A stretch of 64,000 nt of DNA, taken from positions 1-64,000 of the forward strand of contig CADAIT010000013.1 of NCBI GenBank assembly GCA_902788095.1. The letters are read 5' to 3'. This DNA is from an uncultured Bacteroidia bacterium (lineage in GTDB: Bacteria; Bacteroidota; Bacteroidia; Bacteroidales; UBA932). Positions 43,463 to 54,658 of this stretch are shown here, piece after piece. Position 1 is the stretch's first letter, and each line of letters starts with the position of its first letter. The notes under the pieces were generated by a model that had not been told where the DNA came from, made no database searches, and saw nothing but the letters and a program-made list of their open reading frames with translations. The position numbers were made by a program, and so were the translations under genes.

Positions 43463-44824
43463 CTAAAAATACTTGTAGAACAGCGCCAGGGACCGCATGC
43501 CGGCCCAAAGCTGCCGAAGCAGGTAGCTTTCGTTCGGGGAATGGATGGTATCCCGCTCCAGTCCGAATCCCATCAGGAGCGGGTCCGTTCCAAGGATGGT
43601 CTGCATGTCCGCCAGAACAGCGATGGAACCGCCTCCCCGGGAGGGCACCGGCTCGATTCCGTACACCTCCGCCATGGCACGTGACGCAGCCTTGTAAGCC
43701 GGTGACGTAATGGGAATGAGGAATCCGTTTCCACCCTCGAAGGGAGTTACATCCACCTTCACGCCCTTGGGAGCGATGGACTTGAAATGCTTCTCGAAAA
43801 GCGCCGTAATCTCACTGGAACGCTGATTGGGAACCAGTCGCATGGAAATCTTGGCATGGGCCGTGGAAGGAAGGACTGTCTTGGCGCCCGTCCCGGTATA
43901 GCCGCCCCAGATACCGCAGACATCCAGGCAGGGACGGATGCCCGTACGCTCCATGGTGGTATATCCTTCCTCCCCGCGAACCTCGTCAATATCCAGGAAC
44001 GCCTTATATTCCTCAAGGTCGAACGGAGCCCGGGAGAGCATGGCCCGGTCCTCGGCCGATAGTTCCACCACTTTGTCGTAGAAGCCCGGGATGGCGACCC
44101 GGCCGCTTGCATCATGCAAGGAGGCAATCATCTCACACAGGACATTGATGGGATTCGCGACGGCACCCCCGTAGTGACCGGAATGCAGGTCTTTATTGGG
44201 ACCCGTCACCTTGACCTCCAGGTAAGCAAGGCCTCTCATCCCGCAATTGATGGAGGGAACCTTGTCCGAAATCATCGTCGTATCCGAAACCAGGATGACG
44301 TCGGCGCGGAGCATTTCCTTGTGGGCCTCCACCCATGCCGGGAGGGACGGACTGCCGATCTCCTCCTCGCCCTCGAAGATGAATTTCACGTTATGATGAA
44401 GGAGTCCCGCCCGCAGCTCGTGCTCAAAAGCTTTCAAGTGCATGAACAGCTGTCCCTTGTCGTCATTGGCCCCGCGTGCGTAAATGGCCTCCTCTCCCGT
44501 GGCGGGATCGTTGGCAATAACCGGGTCGAAAGGGTCTGTACGCCACTTCTCCAGCGGTTCCGGCGGCTGCACGTCATAGTGTCCGTAAACCAGAATCGTC
44601 TTGGGTGCGCCGATATCCTTAGATGCGAAGACCACGGGATGACCGGCCGTATCGTAAACGGCGGCTTTATCTACGCCCGCCTCCTCCAGCAGTTCTACAA
44701 GGCGCTCGGCGCAGCGGCGCATGTCGGCCTTGTGCTCAGGCTTGGCGCTGATGGACGGAATCCTGAGCAGCGAAAAAAGTTCCTCATAAAAACGTTCCTT
44801 GTTCTCCTGGATGTACTGTTGCAT
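43463..44824 (-). CDS. M20 family metallopeptidase (dipeptidase)
   Basis: 453 aa from the ATG at 44824. The zinc-site residues are seen in VYGHYDVQPP (His), ARGANDDKGQ (bridging Asp), FEGEEEIGS (Glu pair) and a C-terminal His region. The dimerisation lid domain lies between. It is a cytoplasmic di/tripeptidase of the CNDP/PepV-like type. A TATATTTG -7 box lies at 44852-44859. hrpB follows downstream and is probably co-transcribed. Confidence 0.9.
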   Translation of the reverse strand: MQQYIQENKERFYEELFSLLRIPSISAKPEHKADMRRCAERLVELLEEAGVDKAAVYDTAGHPVVFASKDIGAPKTILVYGHYDVQPPEPLEKWRTDPFDPVIANDPATGEEAIYARGANDDKGQLFMHLKAFEHELRAGLLHHNVKFIFEGEEEIGSPSLPAWVEAHKEMLRADVILVSDTTMISDKVPSINCGMRGLAYLEVKVTGPNKDLHSGHYGGAVANPINVLCEMIASLHDASGRVAIPGFYDKVVELSAEDRAMLSRAPFDLEEYKAFLDIDEVRGEEGYTTMERTGIRPCLDVCGIWGGYTGTGAKTVLPSTAHAKISMRLVPNQRSSEITALFEKHFKSIAPKGVKVDVTPFEGGNGFLIPITSPAYKAASRAMAEVYGIEPVPSRGGGSIAVLADMQTILGTDPLLMGFGLERDTIHSPNESYLLRQLWAGMRSLALFYKYF

Positions 44825-44851
44825 ACGGTGTTCTTTTAAGTGGTTATTGTA

Positions 44852-44859
44852 CAAATATA
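44852..44859 (-). promoter_or_regulatory. -7 box of the M20 peptidase gene
   Basis: Minus-strand TATATTTG, 27 nt before the ATG. Confidence 0.5.
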
Positions 44860-44888
44860 GCCATAATCGATTACCTTCGCAACAATCG

Positions 44889-45026
44889 CTTGCCGCGATT
44901 GCAGAAAATCGGCACTACACGGCACTCCAGCTGCAAACGCGGCTGGGATTTGGGCCGAAAGCATTGTTTTCCTTGCCGCGATTGCAGAAAATCGGCATTA
45001 CACGGCACTCCAGCTGCAAACGCGGC
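44889..45026. repeat. Palindromic doublet (two 55-nt units)
   Basis: 44889-44943 and 44972-45026 are 54/55 identical, in the same orientation, 83 nt apart. Each unit is itself an imperfect palindrome with arms GCCGCGATTGCAG and CTGCAAACGCGGC (one mismatched position). It lies in the gap 44860-45103, which has no gene. Confidence 0.85.
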
Positions 45027-45033
45027 AGCGGGA

Positions 45034-45056
45034 ACGGGACCCGAAACAGGTCCCGT
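45034..45056 (-). terminator. Hairpin downstream of the 45104 lipoprotein gene
   Basis: ACGGGACC-CGAAACA-GGTCCCGT forms an 8-bp stem but has no long T-run, so terminator function is uncertain. Confidence 0.45.
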
Positions 45057-45103
45057 CAGATATAATAAGTGCTGGCAATCAGAATATTCCGCACCAGGAG
45101 AGC

Positions 45104-45487
45104 CTACTCCATATTAAACGCATACTTGCGGAGGGGCTCCTTGACTTGGTCCTCTTGTTTCAGGGCGCTGGTGGAGATGACTTTCTGCAGAATCAGGGAA
45201 TAGCTGGCCGTAACCGTGTCCTTCACTTCCTCATAGAACGCATCGGCAGCACTGCCCGCTTTTTCCATGGTGGCGGCACGGTTGTACAGGAACGAATACG
45301 CCGACGACCCCGCACCACTGTATGCGGCCTGGTCCATGAGTTTGGCCATGTCCACGGCGGCCAGGCTGTCTTTCTCCTCGGCAAAGTCGCTCACTTCCGT
45401 GTGCAGATACACCCAGTTGTTCACGGTCTTGGAACAGGAGCCCAACAGAAAAACGGCAGTCAAAGCCAGCAGAACGTACTTTTTCAT
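45104..45487 (-). CDS. Small lipoprotein of unknown function
   Basis: 127 aa from the ATG at 45487. Signal peptide with lipobox LLGSC (Cys18). The mature part is mostly alpha-helical (SLAAVDMAKLMDQAAY, NRAATMEKAGSAADAFYEEV). I do not recognise the family. It follows clpX after 1 bp, so it is the last gene of the tig-clpP-clpX run. Confidence 0.75.
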   Translation of the reverse strand: MKKYVLLALTAVFLLGSCSKTVNNWVYLHTEVSDFAEEKDSLAAVDMAKLMDQAAYSGAGSSAYSFLYNRAATMEKAGSAADAFYEEVKDTVTASYSLILQKVISTSALKQEDQVKEPLRKYAFNME

Positions 45488-45488
45488 C

Positions 45489-46715
45489 CTATTTCTCCAG
45501 TTTGGCCTTGGCGTAGTCCAAGGTGAGGGTAAAGCTTTTTTTAGAGGACGACGGTGCCTCGAACATGGCATCGGCCATCACTTTCTCGCAAATGCTGCGA
45601 AGGCCGCGGGCGCCCAGTTTGTTCTTCAGGGCCGTATCTACGATGAGGTCCATCACGGCCGGCTCGATTTCCAGTTTGATGCCGTCCAGCTCGAACATTT
45701 TCTCATACTGGCGCAGGAGGGCATTCCGCGGTTCCGTAAGTATCCGCTTCAACGAATCCCGGTCCAGCTGGTCCAGGTAGGTGATGACCGGCAGACGGCC
45801 CACGATTTCCGGAATAAGTCCATAGGCCCTGAGGTCCATGGCATCCACGTATTCCAGCAGGTTATCTTTGTCGATACGCTGTTTCTCTTCCGCGCCGAAG
45901 CCGATAATCTGCGTATTCTTCCGCAGGGCGATGTGCCGCTCGATACCCTCGAACGCACCGCCGCAGATAAAGAGAATGTTCTGCGTATTCACATGGACGA
46001 ACTCCTGCTCCGGATGTTTGCGGCCACCCTTGGGCGGCACGTTTACGATGCTGCCTTCCAGCAGCTTGAGCATGGCTTGCTGCACCCCCTCACCGGAGAC
46101 GTCACGTGTAATGGAAGGATTGTCGCTCTTGCGGGCGATTTTGTCAATCTCGTCGATGAACACAATGCCCCGCTCCGCCTTTGCCTGGTCAAAATCGGCC
46201 TCCTGCAGCAGGCGTGTGAGAATGCTCTCCACGTCCTCGCCTACGTAACCGGCTTCCGTGAGCACCGTAGCATCCACGATGGTAAAGGGCACATCCAGCA
46301 TTTTGGCGATGGTGCGGGCCAGCAAGGTTTTGCCTGTTCCGGTGGGGCCTACCAGCAGGATATTGCTCTTCTCCAGCTCGACACCGTCATCGGCCTTCTC
46401 TATCAGGTTGTGCTGCACACGCTTATAGTGATTGTACACGGCCACAGCCAACACTTTTTTGGCGCGGTCCTGCCCAATCACATACTGGTCCAGGTAATCC
46501 TTGATTTCCTGCGGCTTGGGCGCTTTCCCCAGCTTGGGAACCGCTCCGGAGGCCTTTTTCTTCCCTCCTTCCAGCTCCTCTACATACTGGGCCGCCAGTT
46601 TTGCGCAGTCCGAGCAGATGTAACCGTCCATCCCCTGCAGAAGGAAAGGGACCTCTGCATCTGAACGGCCGCAAAACAGGCAGCGGCTACCGCGCGACGA
46701 TACTTTTTTAGCCAT
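45489..46715 (-). CDS. clpX: ATP-dependent Clp protease ATPase subunit ClpX
   Basis: 408 aa, normal length. The zinc finger has C12, C15, C34 and C37. Walker A is GPTGTGKTL, Walker B is [10 protein letters not shown], and the pore loop is GYVGED. A C-terminal small AAA+ domain is present. ClpX unfolds tagged proteins and feeds them to ClpP. Its ATG overlaps the clpP stop by 1 bp (TAATG), so the two are coupled. Confidence 0.97.
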   Translation of the reverse strand: MAKKVSSRGSRCLFCGRSDAEVPFLLQGMDGYICSDCAKLAAQYVEELEGGKKKASGAVPKLGKAPKPQEIKDYLDQYVIGQDRAKKVLAVAVYNHYKRVQHNLIEKADDGVELEKSNILLVGPTGTGKTLLARTIAKMLDVPFTIVDATVLTEAGYVGEDVESILTRLLQEADFDQAKAERGIVFIDEIDKIARKSDNPSITRDVSGEGVQQAMLKLLEGSIVNVPPKGGRKHPEQEFVHVNTQNILFICGGAFEGIERHIALRKNTQIIGFGAEEKQRIDKDNLLEYVDAMDLRAYGLIPEIVGRLPVITYLDQLDRDSLKRILTEPRNALLRQYEKMFELDGIKLEIEPAVMDLIVDTALKNKLGARGLRSICEKVMADAMFEAPSSSKKSFTLTLDYAKAKLEK

Positions 46716-47389
46716 TAGCGGGCTCTTTTACGAAGAATTTCATCCACCATGCCGTACTGAAGGGCTTCCTCCGCGCTCATCCAATAGTCACGTTCGCCAT
46801 CCAGGGCCACCTTCTCGTAAGGCTGTCCGCTGTGCTGGGCAATGATATTGAAGAGTTCCGTACGGGTTTTCTCGATTTCCTTGGCGGCGATGAGGATTTC
46901 CGTTGCCTGGCCCTGCGCTCCGCCGAGCGGCTGATGAATGAGCACGCGGGAGTGCGGAAGCGCGCTTCGCTTGCCCTTTTCACCGGCGCACAGCAGCACG
47001 GCACCCATACTGGCGGCCATACCCGTGCAAACGGTGGCCACGTCCGGCTGTACCAGCTGCATGGTGTCATAAATGCCGAGGCCGGAAGTCACCTGTCCAC
47101 CGGGCGTGTTCAAGTACATGGTAATGTCGGCATGGGAATCGTTGGAGGCCAGGAACAGCAGCTGAGCCTGGATAATATTGGCCACGTCATCGTCGATGGG
47201 AACGCCCAGGAAGATGATACGGTCCATCATCAGGCGGCTGAACACGTCCATCTGAGCCACGTTGAGCTTGCGCTCCTCGGTAATGGTGGGGTTGATGTAT
47301 CCGTCATAAACGGAGGTATAACGAGAGAGGGTCATCGACGATAACCCTCTCCCCTTCACTGCAAATTTTTCAAAATCTGTCATAATCAT
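46715..47389 (-). CDS. clpP: ATP-dependent Clp protease proteolytic subunit ClpP
   Basis: 224 aa. The catalytic triad is S127 (GMAASMGA), H152 (VLIHQPLGG) and D201 (ERDYWM). The N-terminal 35 residues are longer than the mature enzyme and may be a processed propeptide. It forms the barrel protease with ClpX. The gap to tig (125 nt) holds copy 2 of the cloverleaf-like repeat and no -7 box that I can see, so transcription probably comes from tig. Confidence 0.97.
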   Translation of the reverse strand: MIMTDFEKFAVKGRGLSSMTLSRYTSVYDGYINPTITEERKLNVAQMDVFSRLMMDRIIFLGVPIDDDVANIIQAQLLFLASNDSHADITMYLNTPGGQVTSGLGIYDTMQLVQPDVATVCTGMAASMGAVLLCAGEKGKRSALPHSRVLIHQPLGGAQGQATEILIAAKEIEKTRTELFNIIAQHSGQPYEKVALDGERDYWMSAEEALQYGMVDEILRKRAR

Positions 47390-47405
47390 TAACGAAAGAA
47401 ATATG

Positions 47406-47502
47406 TTGTTTGAAAACCCATGGCCACCCTCGGCCGTGTAAGAGGGAGGGGCCCGCCGTGAAACGGTGGGAGGGGTCGGCGGAGCCGACGGTTTTCAAAC
47501 AA
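47406..47502. repeat. Cloverleaf-like palindromic repeat, copy 2 (tig-clpP gap)
   Basis: Outer arms TTGTTTGAAAACC (47406-47418) and GGTTTTCAAACAA (47490-47502) are a perfect 13-bp inverted repeat. The core is 47419-47489. It has the 36-nt block (47419-47454) shared with copy 1, hairpin CCGT-GAA-ACGG (47456-47466), the 12-nt block (47467-47478), and hairpin GTCGGC-GGA-GCCGAC (47475-47489). The arms abut the core exactly, as in copy 1, but have unrelated sequence. Confidence 0.9.
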
Positions 47503-47514
47503 AAATTTCTGTAG

Positions 47515-48831
47515 TTATTTGAGTTCACGGAATTTCTCCATGGATATTTTCTTGGTCTGGAGGCTGACTTCCTCACGGACGCGTGCGATGGCGGCGTTGT
47601 CTTCGCACTGCTCTTCCAGGCGGCGGTACTGGTTCTGGTCCTGCAGCACATTCTCCGCAGAGGACTTGATGATATTCTCCGGAACACCGCCCATCCCGTA
47701 CATGACATACTGATAAGCGACAAAACTCTCCGCCGCAGCCTGGATATCCTCACGGGACACCTTCAGGTTGAACTTCTGCATGATGTAGCCGCGTACCAGC
47801 TGCCACTTGAAGTCCTCGATGAAAGCGGGGAATTCCTTCTCCACCTGCTCGGCGCTGAATTTGCCCTCGTTGACATAGACGAGCCAGCGCTTCAGGAAAG
47901 CTTCCGGCAGTTCCAGCTTGGCCTTCTGCACGAAATACTTGCGGACGTCCGCGCCGAAACGGTAGTTGGCTTCCTGCTCATGGCCGGCTTTGATGCGTTC
48001 CTCAATCTTCTCCTCGAACTGCTCGGGCGTGGTAACCGCATCCTTGCCGAAAATCTTGTCGTAGGTTTCCTGGTTTTCCTCGGCAGCCACGTAGGTTTTC
48101 ACGTTCACCACGGTGAAGGTGAACATGGGATTCAGGCCTTCAAGCTGGGCTTTGTCCAACTTGAGCATGGCGGCACGGTCCGTCTCGTTGGTGAAGGCGG
48201 CGTTCACGTCCAGTTCAAATTTGTCCCCGACTTTTTTGCCGATGAAGGCGCCGCGGGCCTCTTCCGCTACGGAAGCGATGGCCACATATACACCCTCAGC
48301 CTTGTGGCTGTCGTTGGCGATATCGGCAATGATGTAGTCGTTTGCACCGGCCTTCTTGCCTTCCTGCAGGGAACCGTACTGCTGGAGCAGCTGCTCTTTC
48401 TGGGCTTTCTTCTCCGCGGCGGTAATGTTGATGTCGTAATAAGGAAGTTTGTCTTCCTTGTTCACCTCGAATGTCAGTTCAGGGGTCTGGGCCAGGTCGA
48501 ACTTGAAGGTGAAATCTTCACCGGCCTTCCAGGAAAGCTGCGGCTGGTCCTCGGACGGAAGGGGCTCACCCACCACGCGGATTTTCTCCTCACGGATAAA
48601 ATTGTCCAACTGCTCGGACACAATGCCGTTTACGCTCTCGTACAGGGCCTGGTCGCCGTACATCCGCTGGATAAGGCCCATCGGGGCCATTCCGCGACGG
48701 AAACCCTTGATATCCGCCTTGCGTTTGTATTCGTTCAGGCGCTTGTGAAGCGGCTGCTGATAATCTGCTGCTGCAATTTCGATGGTAACCTGATAGTTCA
48801 GGGCATCTGCTTGGTTTTTGCTTACGTTCAT
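47515..48831 (-). CDS. tig: Trigger factor
   Basis: 438 aa, the usual length. The N-terminal ribosome-binding domain carries the signature GFRRGMAPMGLIQRMYG (cf. GFRxGxxP). A central, rather degenerate PPIase-like domain and the helical C-terminal domain follow. It is a cytoplasmic ribosome-bound chaperone and peptidyl-prolyl isomerase. It is first gene of the tig-clpP-clpX run, with a promoter at 48866-48896. Confidence 0.93.
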   Translation of the reverse strand: MNVSKNQADALNYQVTIEIAAADYQQPLHKRLNEYKRKADIKGFRRGMAPMGLIQRMYGDQALYESVNGIVSEQLDNFIREEKIRVVGEPLPSEDQPQLSWKAGEDFTFKFDLAQTPELTFEVNKEDKLPYYDINITAAEKKAQKEQLLQQYGSLQEGKKAGANDYIIADIANDSHKAEGVYVAIASVAEEARGAFIGKKVGDKFELDVNAAFTNETDRAAMLKLDKAQLEGLNPMFTFTVVNVKTYVAAEENQETYDKIFGKDAVTTPEQFEEKIEERIKAGHEQEANYRFGADVRKYFVQKAKLELPEAFLKRWLVYVNEGKFSAEQVEKEFPAFIEDFKWQLVRGYIMQKFNLKVSREDIQAAAESFVAYQYVMYGMGGVPENIIKSSAENVLQDQNQYRRLEEQCEDNAAIARVREEVSLQTKKISMEKFRELK

Positions 48832-48865
48832 ATTGTCTTATGTTATATTTTCAAACAAGGGGCGG

Positions 48866-48892
48866 CAAAGTTAGTAAAAAAAAGCCGAAGAA

Positions 48893-48896
<4 letters not shown>
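48866..48896 (-). promoter_or_regulatory. Promoter of tig
   Basis: Minus-strand TTG (48894-48896), 20 nt, TAACTTTG (48866-48873). It overlaps the last codons of the pgpH-like gene. Confidence 0.7.
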
Positions 48897-52973
<4,077 letters not shown>

Positions 52974-52978
52974 TCATA

Positions 52979-53009
52979 CAAATATAGTGAAAATTCTACG
53001 ATAAAACAA
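52979..53009 (-). promoter_or_regulatory. Promoter of gyrB
   Basis: Minus-strand TTG (53007-53009), 20 nt, TATATTTG (52979-52986). Confidence 0.65.
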
Positions 53010-53033
53010 GCCCCCTGCCACAGACAGGAGGCT
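53009..53033 (-). terminator. Terminator after the outer-membrane barrel gene
   Basis: AGCCTCCTG-TCTGTGG-CAGGGGGCT (minus-strand reading, one G-U) followed by TGTTTTAT. The hairpin overlaps the -33 region of the gyrB promoter. Confidence 0.7.
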
Positions 53034-53053
53034 GTTTTTGCGACTCTTCTTGC

Positions 53054-54655
53054 TCAGAGGCTCAGCGTAGCGCCCACCGTGAAGTAAATTCCCTGTTCCG
53101 CGTACATGGGGACACGCTGGATGGTTTGATTCAGGAGGTTTCCTCCCTTGAGCCAGAGGCCCAGGCTGCGGGTCATCTGGAAATCGGCCTGCAAGCCCAA
53201 GTCCACATATCCGGGCACCTTGACCGGCCCGGGAAGGGACGAACGGCCCTCAACGACGACACCGGCGCGGATGCGGCCGCCCCAATTGTAGAATGCGTGT
53301 CCCGAAGCCTTGAACGGAGCCGGGGCAAAAAGCGTCTGGCCCTTCAGGTCCGGCATGGGCGTGTAGCCGTAATACACATTGGCGCCGATATCCAGCTTCT
53401 CGTTCTTCCAACCGGCATCAGCCATCGCGTAGAAGGTATGCAGCGGGCTGGCATAGCCCATGGAGGGCTGGATACCCTGAATGCCCCAGGTCCAGGCGTT
53501 TTCGTCCCACTTGTACCCCACGCTGACATCGTAATGGAAACGCGAGGCGATATGGCCGCGGGCACCCAGAGACGCGTTCAGACGGGTAACCATATTGTCC
53601 GTCGTCACCACCATGCCTCCGACGAAGGGATTCAGGCCCAGGAGCTTGTCGTAAGAAATCAGGTTGTCTCCGCCCGTGGCGCGGGCATAGAGGGTGGCCA
53701 CCTGCGGCGCAGCCTCGAAGCTGATATGCACGTCAGGGAAGATGACGCCTCCGGCGTGCGGGCAGAAGGTATTGGCGGAACGGAAAAGGAACGACAGCTT
53801 GACACCCAGCTTCATGCTGAAACGCCCGGTCGTGAGCAGATAATGCGGAACAAGGCCCACCTTGCCCACATAACCGCCCGGCTGGGAAACCGTTTCTCCG
53901 AACAGGCCCAACATGACATGATGGGCACCCAGGTTGGCGCCCAGGCTGCCGTCCGTCACCGTATGCAGCTCATGGAAGCCTTTCCTGCCGATATAGGCGA
54001 TACGCGTGGCGGCATCGTACGCAAAACCGCTTCCGGGTGCGCTTTTTACGCTGGCCCGAAGCTGCCAAATGTTGTTGGAGCAGTCCGTTCCGACCACATC
54101 CGAAGCCGTAATGTTCTTGTACTTGATATCGGCCGCAAACGTACCGCCGAGCCAGGTATAAAGGGCGTCAGCGCCCAATGCGGAGCGCAGGTTTTTCCCG
54201 GAGCGGAACGTGCCGTCGGACTTGAGCCAATTGTCCTGCTGGGTGATGTTGCGATACTTGCCGATAAAGGAGGCATGGTCGCCGAACACATTCAGGCGGA
54301 AATTGCCCTTGCGCACAGGCGTCCACACCACAGTGGCTTCCGGGTGGAAACCATAACCCGCGCCCAGACGCACAAAGAGGCTGCCTTCGTCCGAGAGGCG
54401 GGGCTGCGGCCTGAGCTGAACCAGATAAGGCTTGAACTCGTATGAGCCCTGATATGGCGTATTGCGTACGCTGTAGTCCATGTCCAGGTTGAAACTGTAC
54501 ACGGAATCCGGGACGGAGAGCAGCTGCGCGGGCTTTTCTATCCCGTCGGCCTCGCGGGCGTACGTATTGGTCACCTCCACTACGGGATTCAGATTCTGGG
54601 CAAACAGGCCGGCGCTGACAAAGAGCGCTGCGGCGCATATCATATACTTGTTCAT
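53054..54655 (-). CDS. Outer-membrane beta-barrel protein
   Basis: 533 aa. A signal peptide (MNKYMICAAALFVSAGLFA) precedes a run of alternating hydrophobic strands with periodic aromatic residues, ending in GIYFTVGATLSL, the typical C-terminal barrel strand. There is no plug domain, so it is not a TonB-dependent receptor of standard type, though VPGYVDLGLQADFQMTRSLGLWLKGGNLLNQ resembles the last strands of that superfamily. It follows the TPR protein after 3 bp, suggesting the two form one envelope complex. The substrate is unknown. Confidence 0.8.
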   Translation of the reverse strand: MNKYMICAAALFVSAGLFAQNLNPVVEVTNTYAREADGIEKPAQLLSVPDSVYSFNLDMDYSVRNTPYQGSYEFKPYLVQLRPQPRLSDEGSLFVRLGAGYGFHPEATVVWTPVRKGNFRLNVFGDHASFIGKYRNITQQDNWLKSDGTFRSGKNLRSALGADALYTWLGGTFAADIKYKNITASDVVGTDCSNNIWQLRASVKSAPGSGFAYDAATRIAYIGRKGFHELHTVTDGSLGANLGAHHVMLGLFGETVSQPGGYVGKVGLVPHYLLTTGRFSMKLGVKLSFLFRSANTFCPHAGGVIFPDVHISFEAAPQVATLYARATGGDNLISYDKLLGLNPFVGGMVVTTDNMVTRLNASLGARGHIASRFHYDVSVGYKWDENAWTWGIQGIQPSMGYASPLHTFYAMADAGWKNEKLDIGANVYYGYTPMPDLKGQTLFAPAPFKASGHAFYNWGGRIRAGVVVEGRSSLPGPVKVPGYVDLGLQADFQMTRSLGLWLKGGNLLNQTIQRVPMYAEQGIYFTVGATLSL

Positions 54656-54658
54656 ACT

